Shown: positions 35,204-43,708, numbered from the stretch's first letter. The stretch is DNA of 64,000 nt from Cryobacterium sp. GrIS_2_6 (GCF_035984545.1 NZ_JAXCHP010000001.1:3224001-3288000); one strand, 5' to 3'. Numbers and translations are program-made. The notes: a model not told the origin generated them from the sequence alone.

Positions 35204-36004
35204 ATGACAACTCAGCAGATTCAGAAGGCCGAACTTCTCAACGCGCTCCACGTCCCGGGCACACCGCTCATCGTGACGAACGTCTGGGACGCCATCACCG
35301 CGAAGATCGTGTCGGAGGCTCCCGGCGTGAAGGCCCTTGCCACGGCTTCGCACTCCGTGTCCAATGTGCGCGGCCTCGAAGACGGCGGCGGCCTCACGGT
35401 CGACGAGGCGATCGCGGCGGCCCGCATCATCATCGGCGCGGTCGACCTGCCCGTTTCGGTCGACTTCGAGAAGGGCTACGCAGCGGATGCCGCGGGAGTC
35501 GCCCGCAATGTCCGTCGCCTGATCGAGGAGGCCGGCGCCTCGGGCATCAACCTCGAGGACTCGATCGGCGCCGCGAAGGCCCCGCAGTACGACATCCAGA
35601 CCGCGGCCGCCCGGGTGGCCGCCGCGCGCACCGGGGCCGACGCCGCCGGCGTGCCGCTCGTGATCAACGCCAGGGTGGACACCCTGGCGGGCGGCGGCGA
35701 GTGGAGCGAGGCCGTCGCCCGCGCCAACGCATACCTCGACGCCGGTGCCGACGTGATCTTCTTCCTCGGTCTCGGCGACGAAGACAAGGTCAAGCGAGCA
35801 CTCGACGAGGTCAACGGACGCGTGTCTGTGATCGGGCACCCGGGCGCCGTTCCCCTGGCCCGCCTCGCCGAACTCGGGGTCTCCCGGGTGAGCTTCGGGC
35901 CCGGCACGCTCGGCCTCACGCTCGCCGCACTCCAGCGCTCGGCAACCCAGCTCACCTCTCTCGGGGAATACCCGGACGATCTGGGATTTCCCTTCTCGCT
36001 CTAG
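35204..36004 (+). CDS. Isocitrate lyase/PEP mutase family protein
   Basis: 266-residue alpha/beta-barrel enzyme. The Mg-binding and substrate motifs VTNVWDAITAK, SVDFEKGY and GINLEDSIG match the PEP mutase/2-methylisocitrate lyase superfamily. The KKCGH catalytic loop of true isocitrate lyases is absent. The most similar functional class would be carboxy-phosphoenolpyruvate or oxaloacetate-type C-C lyases. The ATG at 35204 gives MTTQQIQKAELLNAL. It is flanked by an MFS transporter and a small membrane protein, with no obvious operon. Confidence 0.87.
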   Translation: MTTQQIQKAELLNALHVPGTPLIVTNVWDAITAKIVSEAPGVKALATASHSVSNVRGLEDGGGLTVDEAIAAARIIIGAVDLPVSVDFEKGYAADAAGVARNVRRLIEEAGASGINLEDSIGAAKAPQYDIQTAAARVAAARTGADAAGVPLVINARVDTLAGGGEWSEAVARANAYLDAGADVIFFLGLGDEDKVKRALDEVNGRVSVIGHPGAVPLARLAELGVSRVSFGPGTLGLTLAALQRSATQLTSLGEYPDDLGFPFSL

Positions 36005-36073
36005 CGTCAGCGCGTGGTCGTCGGCGCGGCGGGATGAGGAATATGCTCGGGAGAAAGTGAGAGGTCTCCCGAC

Positions 36074-36520
36074 ATGAAATTCAGTGTCTCCGCCGTGCTA
36101 GTCCGCGGCTTCCTGATCGGTCTGCTCATGTTCGGAGCGGTGTCGTCGTTTGCCGGCATGATCCTGCTGTCGGTGGCGAACGGGGGAGGCATCCCGCTCG
36201 CGTACCTCGACGGCACCCCGTTCTCGTCGTACGTCGTGCCCGGGCTCGTCCTCGGCGTGATCGGCGGAGGCACGCAGCTCCTCGCCGCGGTCGGACTGCT
36301 GCGCCGCAACAGCTGGGCGCTGATCGCCGCGGTCGTCGCCGGGTTCGGCATGATGATCTGGATCTTCGTCGAGATCGCCGTGATCAGGCAGTACTCGGAC
36401 CTGCAGCCGGTGTACTTCGCCCTCGGCGCACTCGAACTCATCCTCGTCTACGCCCTGCTCGGCCTGGCACCCCGCATGGTGCGCGGGCTCACGCCGGCCC
36501 GCGAGCGCGTCTCGCGGTAG
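36074..36520 (+). CDS. Small membrane protein, unknown function
   Basis: 148 residues with four hydrophobic segments (about 8-35, 52-78, 84-105 and 112-133). Short charged loops; the C terminus is basic (RMVRGLTPARERVSR). The ATG follows GAGAGG at about 9 nt. I do not recognise the family. Codon use is like the neighbours, so it appears to be a native gene. Confidence 0.75.
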   Translation: MKFSVSAVLVRGFLIGLLMFGAVSSFAGMILLSVANGGGIPLAYLDGTPFSSYVVPGLVLGVIGGGTQLLAAVGLLRRNSWALIAAVVAGFGMMIWIFVEIAVIRQYSDLQPVYFALGALELILVYALLGLAPRMVRGLTPARERVSR

Positions 36521-36546
36521 CGGTCCCGTAGCCGCATTTGCGGGTG

Positions 36547-37080
36547 TCAGCGGATGCGGGTGGCCTCGTTGTGCTCGACGAGCACCCAGGTCGCGCCCTC
36601 GTCGTTGGAGACCCAGCCCTCCCACGAGTAGGCGTCCTCGGTGATGGACACGAAGTTCCAACGGATCGGCCGGCCGTCGGTGCCGGTGCCGTCCTGGCGC
36701 AGGCCATTGCGGTGCGGGGTCGCGACGAGGTGGCAGTACTCGCCGATGGCTGGGGCGAAGTAGCTGACCCGCCACGCGCCGGCGTGCGGGTCGTAGACGC
36801 GCACGGCCATGGCCACGGTTTCCCGGCCGTACGGATGCGTGTCGCTCACGGGGACGTCGACGACCTCGACGTCCTGCACCGCACGCCCATCGAGCACGAA
36901 TTCGACGATCCAGGTGAACTGGCGCTCGTGCCAGTCGCCGGTGGCCTCGTCGAGGCGTGAGCCCTTCGCGGCCCAGCTGCCGACGAGCCGGCCGAAGCGA
37001 CGCATCCGGCCCGGGTATTCGGGCGTCGGGCCGGGCGCGATGAGCGCCTGGGCAAAACCGGGTACGGATGTCGTCGTCAT
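36547..37080 (-). CDS. Lipocalin-like / DUF1579-like protein
   Basis: 177 residues, soluble, rich in Trp and aromatic beta-strand patterns (GSWAAKGSRLDE, HERQFTWIVEFVLDG, AWRVSYFAPAIGEY). This resembles the DUF1579-like beta-barrel family, with no assigned enzyme activity. The mRNA may be leaderless: a TAAAAT box (37088-37093) ends 7 nt before the ATG. It lies head-to-tail after dcd on the same strand. Confidence 0.65.
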   Translation of the reverse strand: MTTTSVPGFAQALIAPGPTPEYPGRMRRFGRLVGSWAAKGSRLDEATGDWHERQFTWIVEFVLDGRAVQDVEVVDVPVSDTHPYGRETVAMAVRVYDPHAGAWRVSYFAPAIGEYCHLVATPHRNGLRQDGTGTDGRPIRWNFVSITEDAYSWEGWVSNDEGATWVLVEHNEATRIR

Positions 37081-37176
37081 GCTTGCGATTTTACCGGCCG
37101 CGTGTTGCGCCCGTGTGAACGCGTCCTCTCGCTCTGGATCAGGTCTTTTCCGGCGAGATCGGAACGGGAGCTGCGG

Positions 37177-37779
37177 CTACTCGACGTCCGCGGTCGGGGC
37201 GATGGAGACATCCGTGCGGTGGAAGTTCTGGAACGAGCGCGACGCCGTCGGCCCGCGCTGGCCCTGGTAGCGCGAGCTGTACTGGCTGGAGCCGTACGGG
37301 CGTTCGGCGGCGGAGCTCAGCTGGAAGAAGCAGAGCTGGCCGATCTTCATGCCGGGCCAGAGTTTGATCGGCAGGGTGGCGACGTTGCTGAGTTCGAGGG
37401 TCACGTGGCCGGTGAAGCCCGGGTCGATGAATCCGGCCGTCGAATGGGTGAGGAGGCCGAGGCGGCCGAGCGAGCTCTTGCCCTCGAGGCGGGCCGCGAT
37501 CGTGTCGGCGAGGCTGACCTTTTCATAGGTGGAGCCGAGCACGAATTCACCGGGGTGCAGGATGAACGGTTCGTCGTGGGGGATCTCGATCAGCCGGGTG
37601 AGTTCGGGCTGGTCCTCCGCCGGATCGATATAAGGGTACTTGTGGTTGTCGAACAACCGGAAGTACCGATCGATGCGCACGTCGACGCTCGAGGGCTGGA
37701 TCATCTCCGGAGCGTAGGGCTCGAGCCCGATTCGTCCCGCGTTGATTTCGGCCTTGATATCACGATCGGAGAGCAGCAC
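37177..37779 (-). CDS. dcd: dCTP deaminase, probably dUMP-forming (bifunctional)
   Basis: 200 residues. Converts dCTP to dUTP and, in the actinobacterial form, directly to dUMP and diphosphate, supplying dUMP for thymidylate synthesis. The core motifs [28 protein letters not shown] and [14 protein letters not shown] match the Mycobacterium tuberculosis enzyme, known to be bifunctional. The ending [24 protein letters not shown] is also conserved. The ATG at 37779 ([12 protein letters not shown]) is the standard family start. The last 15 residues beyond the usual QNF are extra. Confidence 0.95.
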   Translation of the reverse strand: MLLSDRDIKAEINAGRIGLEPYAPEMIQPSSVDVRIDRYFRLFDNHKYPYIDPAEDQPELTRLIEIPHDEPFILHPGEFVLGSTYEKVSLADTIAARLEGKSSLGRLGLLTHSTAGFIDPGFTGHVTLELSNVATLPIKLWPGMKIGQLCFFQLSSAAERPYGSSQYSSRYQGQRGPTASRSFQNFHRTDVSIAPTADVE

Positions 37780-37851
37780 GGGTCCAGCCTAACGGCGAGG
37801 ACTTGATATGCTGGCACGGTTCCGGTGCAGGCACTGCCCGCGACCGGACGC

Positions 37852-37922
37852 GCGGATGTAGTTCAATGGTAGAACTTCAGCTTCCCAAGCTGATAGCGCG
37901 GGTTCGATTCCCGTCATCCGCT
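37852..37922 (+). tRNA. tRNA-Gly (CCC)
   Basis: 71 nt that fold as a cloverleaf. Acceptor stem GCGGATG/CATCCGC; anticodon stem TCAGC/GCTGA with loop TTCCCAA, giving anticodon CCC; T loop GGTTCGATTCC. The discriminator is T and the 3' CCA is not fully encoded. This decodes GGG. Confidence 0.97.
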
Positions 37923-37980
37923 CCGTGTCACTTCCCGACGCCTCGTTTCCGGTATTCTCGACGCGGACTGAGGAGTACCT

Positions 37981-38763
37981 GTGACTGACCCCACCTTGCG
38001 AATGCCGGACACTGTTTTGCGGGCGGTGCTGGACCTGGGCGACCTGCCGTTGGAGGCTCCGCCGCTGCCGACCCGGTTCCGGAACCCGGTGCTGAACGCC
38101 GACTGGTTCGTCGACGGTGAAGGCGAGAACGACGAAGAAGAAGTGGCCGTGTTCTCCCTCGGGTTTGAGGGCGGTGAGCTGCACCTGGAAACGACGCCTG
38201 ACGGTGTCGAGCACCACTTCCATGGCGCCGACGGGGAAGAGAGTGATCGCAGCCCGTGGCCGAAGCGGGAGACGAGGGAACTGGTGGCGTGGGCCCTGGC
38301 GCTCGTGAAGCACACTCTCCCTCTGCTCGAAGATCTCGCGGAGGACGCCGAAGAGGCCGCCGACTGGCACCACGAGGGGCTTCGGGTCTACGCCCGCGAC
38401 TTTGGCGCGGTGCCCCTGGAGATCGTGGACGTTGCCATTCCCGGCGAGCAGATGATGCTGCCCTGGCTGGGGTCCGGGCGCACAGACCACCTGCACACGG
38501 ACGACGAGGCACGCAGCCTGATCCTCACCTGGAACCCGGAGGACGCGGACCCCGAGACGCCGATTGTGCGGGCGTGGCTCGATGCCGGTACGGGGGAACC
38601 GGTCTCCGAAGCGGTCGCCGGGGTCGACTGGGTTGCGGTCGGGCTCCCCGAGGAGGAAGTGCGCGCGTGGTTCGAAGCGTTTTACCTCAACCACGAGGTC
38701 CTCGACGACCCCGCCGAGCTCATCATGCGTGCCGCCCTGAACCGGATCGCGGGCCTGGGCTAG
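37981..38763 (+). CDS. Acidic protein of unknown function
   Basis: 260 residues, strongly acidic (for example ENDEEEVAVF, EDLAEDAEEAADW), no membrane segment, no signal peptide. Tryptophans recur in DWFVDGE, DWHHEGLRVY and DWVAVGLPEEEV. I do not recognise a domain. The GTG at 37981 follows GAGGAG at 5 nt. The gene sits 58 bp after the tRNA-Gly gene and converges with the gntK-edd-eda remnant. A short imperfect hairpin (CTGGGCT/AGCCCAG) follows at 38767-38797. Confidence 0.7.
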   Translation: MTDPTLRMPDTVLRAVLDLGDLPLEAPPLPTRFRNPVLNADWFVDGEGENDEEEVAVFSLGFEGGELHLETTPDGVEHHFHGADGEESDRSPWPKRETRELVAWALALVKHTLPLLEDLAEDAEEAADWHHEGLRVYARDFGAVPLEIVDVAIPGEQMMLPWLGSGRTDHLHTDDEARSLILTWNPEDADPETPIVRAWLDAGTGEPVSEAVAGVDWVAVGLPEEEVRAWFEAFYLNHEVLDDPAELIMRAALNRIAGLG

Positions 38764-38806
38764 GCCTGGGCTCGGCCTCGCCAAAGCCCAAGCCCAGTGC
38801 CGGCGT

Positions 38807-39396
38807 TCAGGGCCGCAGGCCGGCGGCCTGGCGGGCCAGCCCTTCGATGCGCGTCCAGTCGCCGAGTTCAATGGCATCCAGCGGAGTGATCCATGTGCCG
38901 CCGATGTACCCAACGTTGGGCAGCGCGAGGTAGACGGCGCGCTCGCGAGCGTGATCCCGCCCGTCGGACAGAACCGCGCTTCCGGCAGGGGCGCCGCGAG
39001 TGAGCGCAGCACGGCGTGGCCGCCGGAAGCCTCTGCGGAGAAGAACTTCATCTCCGGGTGTCCGCGCTCGATCAGCCGCAGGAGCTCCGGCGCGATCGCG
39101 GCGCCCGGCAGGTAGGGCAGACCGGATGCGTCCATCGCGTCGAGCAGGGCATCGGTCGACCCGGGAGAAATCAGGAACCGAGCCCTGGCTTCGACGGCCC
39201 GACTCACGAGGTGCGGATTGTTGACCGTTCCGGCGCCGACGACGGCGTCGGGCACCTGGTCGGCGATGGCGCTGACCGCACGCAGTGCAGCCGGGGTGCG
39301 CAGCGTCACCTCGATGACCGGAAGGCCACCCGCGACGAGTGCCCGAGCCAGTGCCACCGCGCGGTCGGCATCCTCGATGACGACGACGGGGATCAC
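38807..39396 (-). pseudogene. eda: KDPG aldolase remnant, frameshifted
   Basis: 2-keto-3-deoxy-6-phosphogluconate aldolase, last enzyme of the Entner-Doudoroff pathway. Visible: IEVTLRT with the catalytic Glu, MKFFSAEASGG with the Schiff-base Lys, and RFCPTGGIT. Shortly after this, near 38936-38945, the frame is lost. The proper ending (AVYLALPNVGYIGGTWITPL through AAGLRP) is intact in the next frame and stops at 38807. Restoring it needs one added base or two removed. The N terminus is also cut: the GTG start at 39396 falls where homologues already have about 10-15 residues. The Lys neighbour Pro (FFPAEASGG) is Ser here. The gene is inactive as read. Confidence 0.9.
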
Positions 39397-39530
39397 GGGG
39401 TTCCGTAGAAGGTGCAGGTGCCTGCGGAGTGGTACGACGCCGTCTCGGCCTCGAGAAGTTGCTCGCGGTCGGCTAGGCCTTCGGCGTAGAGCTGGCGGAT
39501 CCGGCTCTTTTCCTTCCTGGCGGCCTCCTC
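39393..39530 (-). pseudogene. edd: 6-phosphogluconate dehydratase fragment
   Basis: About 42 codons remain of a dehydratase of about 600 residues. [13 protein letters not shown] and [14 protein letters not shown] match the E. coli Edd segment [13 protein letters not shown]...[14 protein letters not shown], which includes an iron-sulfur cysteine. It is fused in frame after the gntK tail and ends where the eda sequence begins, so both sides were removed by deletion. The TGA at 39395-39393 overlaps the GTG of eda. Confidence 0.85.
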
Positions 39531-39994
39531 GGCGGGCGGCCTGGCGACATCGATGAGGATGCCTCGTTCGTCGGAATCCAGAGGCTCCAGCGTGTCGAGC
39601 TGCGAATCAAGGAGGGTCGTCGGCATGAAGAGGTCGAGCCGAGCGGACATCCGTGCGCCGAGCAGGTGATGATGCCGGGAACATCGGCCATCGTGTGCTC
39701 GATGATCCATGACGACACGGTGTCGAGCCATGGCCAGCGGTCGTCGTCGGTGAGCGGGGTACCCGACGCCATCTTGTTGACGTTCGCCTCGGGATGCAGA
39801 TCGTCACCCTCGGCGAAGTCCCACCCGAGCCGGCCGGCGAGCAGAGCAGCCACCGTCGACGTGCCCGACCCGCAGACACCCATCACGACCAGGACGGGTT
39901 GCCGACCGGAGGCAACGACCGGGAGTTGCGGGTCGCCGCTGGCGCTGGCTGGTGGGGTGGCGTCGGTCACCGCGGGTGCTGTGGATGAGTACAT
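39531..39994 (-). pseudogene. gntK: Gluconokinase remnant with internal deletion and lost P-loop lysine
   Basis: Gluconate kinase, first step of gluconate catabolism. The start (ATG 39994 after GAGAGG) and most of the N-terminal half are intact: [49 protein letters not shown]. The Walker A lysine (GSGKS) is Thr (ACG instead of AAG). At about 39657 roughly 85 bases are missing, equal to the KKxYRDxLR and beta-strand region, and the frame shifts. The downstream part ([18 protein letters not shown]...[14 protein letters not shown]) continues in another frame and joins the edd fragment. The gene cannot encode an active kinase. Confidence 0.92.
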
Positions 39995-40109
39995 CGTCGT
40001 CCTCTCGCGAGGGCGCATCGGCGCGACCTCATTGTCAGGCCAGCGGCACCAACCCGGCGAGCGCGGCGCTCGACCTCGGCCCGGCGCGCTTCCCTGCTAT
40101 CGTGCGTGG

Positions 40110-40628
40110 ATGATGACCGAGGGGTTCACGATTCGCCGCACGACGGCGGCAGACTGGCGCGAGATCCGGGAACTTCGACTGGAGATGCTCCGCGACACGC
40201 CCCTCGGCTTCGGGGAGACCTTCGACGCCGCGCTCGCCCACGACGAGGCCGAATGGACCATGCGCGGAGCACGCGGCACCGATGAGCATTCGATCGTCGT
40301 CGTGGCGATCGCGCCCTCTGGGCGCTGGGTCGGGACGATGGGCGGCTACGTTCCCGACGAGGCGACGGGTGCGCTGCTCGTCGGTGTCTACGTTGCGCCG
40401 GACTACCGCGGCGGGGCGGCCGGCGTGACGGATGCCCTCCTGTCGCGCATCGAGTACTGGGCGCTCACGGAATCGGGTCGGCTCACGTTGCACGTGCACG
40501 AGCACAACGACCGCGCCCGCGCCGCCTACGAGCATCGCGGCTTCACGGCAACCGGCATGACCGCGCCCTACGACCTCGACCCGACGACCCGGGAACTCGA
40601 GATGGTCAAGCAACTCACGGCGTTATAG
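40110..40628 (+). CDS. GNAT family N-acetyltransferase
   Basis: 172 residues with the acetyl-CoA fold: TIRRTTAADWREIRELRLEML at the N terminus, strand LLVGVYVAPDYRGG with motif A (RGGAAGVTDALL), and LHVHEHNDRARAAYEHRGF. A TATCGT box lies exactly 6 nt before the ATG at 40110, so the transcript is probably leaderless. The long open frame upstream is the antisense of gntK. It is divergent from the broken operon. Substrate unknown. Confidence 0.88.
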   Translation: MMTEGFTIRRTTAADWREIRELRLEMLRDTPLGFGETFDAALAHDEAEWTMRGARGTDEHSIVVVAIAPSGRWVGTMGGYVPDEATGALLVGVYVAPDYRGGAAGVTDALLSRIEYWALTESGRLTLHVHEHNDRARAAYEHRGFTATGMTAPYDLDPTTRELEMVKQLTAL

Positions 40629-40642
40629 GCGGGGGTCGCATC

Positions 40643-41392
40643 ATGAGGATCGTCGTAGCCGGGGCGACCGGCACCGTCGGAAGGCACGTCGTCCTTGCCG
40701 CCGAGCGCCGTGGTTATGAGGTCGTCCCGCTGTCACGCTCGACCGGGCAGGACGTCAGCACCGGCGTCGGACTCGACGCGGCGCTCACGGGAGCGGATGC
40801 CGTGATCGACGTCATGAGCGTGGCGAGCACCTCAGCCGCAGCATCCGCCGAGTTCTTCAGCGCGGCGACCAGGCACCTGCTCGCCGCGGAAGTGCGCCAG
40901 TCGGTGGGACACCACGTGGCGCTATCGATCGTCGGAATCGACTACCTTCCACTCGGGTACTACGCAGGGAAGGTCGAGCAGGAGCGCCTCGTCACCGCCG
41001 GGCCGGTGCCGTTCAGCATCCTGCGAACCACCCAGTTCCATGAGTTCGTGCGGCAGGTGCTCGGACGCGCGTCGTTCGGCCCGATCGCTCTGGTCCCCGC
41101 CGGACTGCTGCGTCCGATTGCGGCGGCCGACGTGGCCGACGCCCTCATTGCGATCGCCGAGGGCACCGAGCGGGGACGTCACCGCGACCTGCGCGGGCCG
41201 CGCGACGAGAACCTCCTCGACATGGCGCGCACGGTCATCCGGGCCGACGGGCGACGGATGCCGGCACTCGGGGTGTCCCTGCCCGGCGCGTACTGGCGCG
41301 GCCTGCGTTCCGGGGTGCTGCGCGGCACCGGGGACGAGGCCGAGGCTCCCACGACATTCGACGAGTGGCTGGCCGCCGGGCCGTCGTCTTAG
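40643..41392 (+). CDS. NmrA-like NAD(P)H-binding protein
   Basis: 249 residues. Rossmann turn MRIVVAGATGTVGRHVV. The middle carries GYYAGKVEQERLVTAGPVPFSILRTTQFHEF, typical of atypical SDRs of the NmrA/NAD-dependent epimerase group, with a YxxxK placed at YYAGK. It lies 14 bp after the acetyltransferase gene on the same strand and is likely cotranscribed. Function could be quinone-type reductase or redox sensing (inference). Confidence 0.82.
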   Translation: MRIVVAGATGTVGRHVVLAAERRGYEVVPLSRSTGQDVSTGVGLDAALTGADAVIDVMSVASTSAAASAEFFSAATRHLLAAEVRQSVGHHVALSIVGIDYLPLGYYAGKVEQERLVTAGPVPFSILRTTQFHEFVRQVLGRASFGPIALVPAGLLRPIAAADVADALIAIAEGTERGRHRDLRGPRDENLLDMARTVIRADGRRMPALGVSLPGAYWRGLRSGVLRGTGDEAEAPTTFDEWLAAGPSS

Positions 41393-41409
41393 TCCTGGCT
41401 GGCGCGCGG

Positions 41410-42273
41410 CTACTCGAGCAGGGCGCGAAGGCCGACGAGCGCGGTGAGCTGGTGCTCATAGATGGGCGCGTTCCCTGAGGAGGTGTCATCGCCGCGGCCG
41501 ACGTGGAACGGGTTGATGCGCACGATCGGGATGTCGTACCGAGAGTGCAGGTCCCAGGTCAGGTTGCGCAGGTTCATCACGGTGAGGCCGACCCCGATCT
41601 CGAGGATGACCGAGCTGCCGAGGTCCTCCGCTGCAAGGGGGCGCTGATAGTCGAGGAAGTCGTCCTCCTGGAGTTCGTTTGCGGCGTTGTTGAACCAGTA
41701 GTCGTCGAAGAAGAGCACGTTCGGCCGGGCCAGGCTCCCGCAGGTGGGACAGAAGGTGGTGGCAAGCGTCGGGTCGACGGTCGGGAAGACGCCGTGTGCC
41801 TCCGGTTCGGCCAGGCACTGGGAGCGATCGTAGGCGCCGTGGATCTCGAGGAGCTTCTCGGCAGGGAAGCCGTGGTCGGTGAACGCGGTGTCGACATTGG
41901 AGGTGAGTACGAAGTAGTCCTTCGCGGCGGCATCCAGCCAGTCCTGGACCACGAAGTACGGGTCTGCGGGCCGGGAGGGCTTCTCCGATTCGCGCATGTC
42001 CCGCCAGGTCTCCCGGAAGAACGCAGCCTGCTGGTCGGGTTCCTCGAGCCAGAGCGGCGCGCAGGAGTGCTCGAGGTTGGTGTGGCCATAGTGCGAGACG
42101 GTGTCACCGTATGCCGCGTTGTCCCCGGTCCAGTAGACCGGCGTTCCGATGTCGGCGCTCATCCCGGCGCCGGCGATCACGATGACGCGATGCGCCCGCG
42201 CGAGTAGTGCGCGACTCGGGGCGAGCGGGGTGTGCAGAACGGATGCTGCCGGTTGGGCGGACGGGACGGGCAC
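41410..42273 (-). CDS. SIR2 family NAD-dependent deacylase
   Basis: 287 residues. NAD-binding motifs are VIAGAGMSADIGTP and TSNVDTAF, and the catalytic His lies in EIHGAYDRSQC. A possible zinc site uses CLAEP and CPTCG (four-Cys set incomplete by spacing). The LTSNVD triad with Asp resembles macrodomain-linked SirTM sirtuins more than CobB, but a His is kept. The GTG start follows GGAGAT. No macrodomain gene is next to it; the neighbour is a divergently oriented SDR and a same-strand SRAP gene. Confidence 0.82.
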   Translation of the reverse strand: MPVPSAQPAASVLHTPLAPSRALLARAHRVIVIAGAGMSADIGTPVYWTGDNAAYGDTVSHYGHTNLEHSCAPLWLEEPDQQAAFFRETWRDMRESEKPSRPADPYFVVQDWLDAAAKDYFVLTSNVDTAFTDHGFPAEKLLEIHGAYDRSQCLAEPEAHGVFPTVDPTLATTFCPTCGSLARPNVLFFDDYWFNNAANELQEDDFLDYQRPLAAEDLGSSVILEIGVGLTVMNLRNLTWDLHSRYDIPIVRINPFHVGRGDDTSSGNAPIYEHQLTALVGLRALLE

Positions 42274-42325
42274 GGAATATCTCCAGCTGCGGCCCGATTC
42301 GACGGCCGCCCTTCCATTGTGCGCC

Positions 42326-43027
42326 TCAGGACAGCGGCCGGATGAGCGCCGGGTCCTGCCGTTCGGCGCTGGGCACCCGCACGCTGTTCACCCGCCGGGA
42401 CACCGGGTAGCTCTCGATGTGGGCTGCGACGGAGATAGACGTTCGGTCAAGGAGGTCAAGCAGGTGATTAGGGTCGGTGAGCTTTCCCGGCTTGAGCCAC
42501 TCGTCCCATACGTTCCGTTCGAGGAATGCAGGCATCCGGTCGTGGATCTCGCCCGAAGCGTCGCGGGCCTCCCTCGTGATGATCGTCATGTTGTGGGACC
42601 AGGAGTCGTTACGCTCCTTGCGCGCCGCGTAGAGTCCGGCCGCGGCGAGGAGCCCGTCGCCGTGGATGAAGTGCGGCTGCTTGCCGTCTGGGAGGTCCTC
42701 CCACTCGTAGTAACCCGTCATCGGGACGATGCAGCGGCGGGAATCGAAGGCCGTGCGGAACATCCCGTTGGTGGCAACGGTCTCGAGGCGTGCGTTGATC
42801 GGCGCGGGTCGTTTGCCACCGGTCGACCAGGCCGGCGTGAGCCCCCAGGTCGCCGCGTCCACCTCGCGGGTGATCGTGCCGTCGTGTTCCCACTCGCGGA
42901 CCACCGGAACCCGGTCGGTCGGCGCGATGTTGTACGACGGCCGCCAGTCCCGAAAGTCGCCGCCGGTCGCGACGAACTCCTGGATCAGATCGTCGGTGTC
43001 CTTGTCCATCGCGAAGCGTCCGCACAT
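42326..43027 (-). CDS. SRAP domain protein (YedK/HMCES-like)
   Basis: 233 residues. These proteins shield abasic sites in single-stranded DNA by a covalent thiazolidine link to Cys2. MCGRFAMDKD gives the exact N-terminal Cys after Met removal. The second active-site parts are present: PSYNIAPTDRVPVV, INARLETVATNGMFR and IVPMTGYYEWE, and the His is in HDRMPAFL. Promoter TTGTCA-N17-TACCCT ends 6 nt before the ATG, so the mRNA is leaderless. The frame further upstream is not coding. Confidence 0.95.
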   Translation of the reverse strand: MCGRFAMDKDTDDLIQEFVATGGDFRDWRPSYNIAPTDRVPVVREWEHDGTITREVDAATWGLTPAWSTGGKRPAPINARLETVATNGMFRTAFDSRRCIVPMTGYYEWEDLPDGKQPHFIHGDGLLAAAGLYAARKERNDSWSHNMTIITREARDASGEIHDRMPAFLERNVWDEWLKPGKLTDPNHLLDLLDRTSISVAAHIESYPVSRRVNSVRVPSAERQDPALIRPLS

Positions 43028-43033
43028 GACCTC

Positions 43034-43062
43034 AGGGTATTCCGTCAGGTGCGTCCTGACAA
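43034..43062 (-). promoter_or_regulatory. Leaderless promoter of the SRAP gene
   Basis: Minus strand TTGTCA (43057-43062), 17-bp spacer, TACCCT (43034-43039), then 6 nt and the ATG. Confidence 0.7.
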
Positions 43063-43114
43063 TCGCGCCGCTAGGCTGTGCGCAACCGGCTTTCGCATCT
43101 CTGGAGGAGTCACC

Positions 43115-43708
43115 ATGGGTCTCTTTTCGCCCGGTTTCCTGGGCCGTCGCCGCGAACCCGTCCCCGGGCTGCCGCCGGGACAGCACCTCGTCACGGACTT
43201 CCCGGTGCTCTCGATCGGACCCACCCCGCGGGTGTCCACCCAGGAATGGCGCTTCAGCATCACGAGCGAGTCCGGGCTGATGACCACCTGGACCTGGGAC
43301 GAATTCCAGGCGCTGCCGCAGGAAGACGTGACCGTCGACATCCACTGTGTGACGAGCTGGTCGAAGTTCGGCACCGGCTGGCGCGGCGTCTCCCTCGACA
43401 CGCTGCTCGACGGCGTCGACACCCGGGCCGGGTTCGCGATGGCCCGCAGTTACGGCGGGTACACGACCAACGTGCCGCTCGACGAGCTGCGCGGCGGCAA
43501 GGCCTGGGTGGCGCTCCAGTTCGACGGCGCCCCGCTCGCTCCGGAGCACGGCGGCCCTGCCCGGCTGCTCGTGCCCGCGCTGTACTTCTGGAAGAGCGCG
43601 AAGTGGGTGCGGAGCATTGAGCTGTCGACCCGCAACGATCCCGGTTTCTGGGAACAGAACGGGTACCACATGCACGGCGACCCCTGGCGTGAAGAACGGT
43701 ACTGGTGA
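43115..43708 (+). CDS. Sulfite oxidase-like molybdopterin oxidoreductase
   Basis: 197 residues with the sulfite-oxidase fold. Cofactor-binding Cys is in DIHCVTSWSKFGTGWRGV, matching the Mo-pterin ligand of YedY/MsrP-like enzymes. The C-terminal part (LLVPALYFWKSAKWVRSIEL) is conserved in this group. No signal peptide or Tat motif, so probably cytoplasmic. The ATG at 43115 follows GGAGGAG. Its stop overlaps the GTG of the flavin reductase. Substrate unknown. Confidence 0.9.
   Translation: MGLFSPGFLGRRREPVPGLPPGQHLVTDFPVLSIGPTPRVSTQEWRFSITSESGLMTTWTWDEFQALPQEDVTVDIHCVTSWSKFGTGWRGVSLDTLLDGVDTRAGFAMARSYGGYTTNVPLDELRGGKAWVALQFDGAPLAPEHGGPARLLVPALYFWKSAKWVRSIELSTRNDPGFWEQNGYHMHGDPWREERYW

Noticed and set aside
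38807..39396. eda frameshift as a simple sequencing error
   Set aside because: Possible alone, but the neighbouring gntK and edd remnants show large deletions that cannot be base-calling errors, so true decay is more likely.
39666..40628. 320-residue acetyltransferase starting at 39666
   Set aside because: The first 148 codons are antisense to gntK. The acetyltransferase fold begins at 40110, where a -10 box precedes the ATG.
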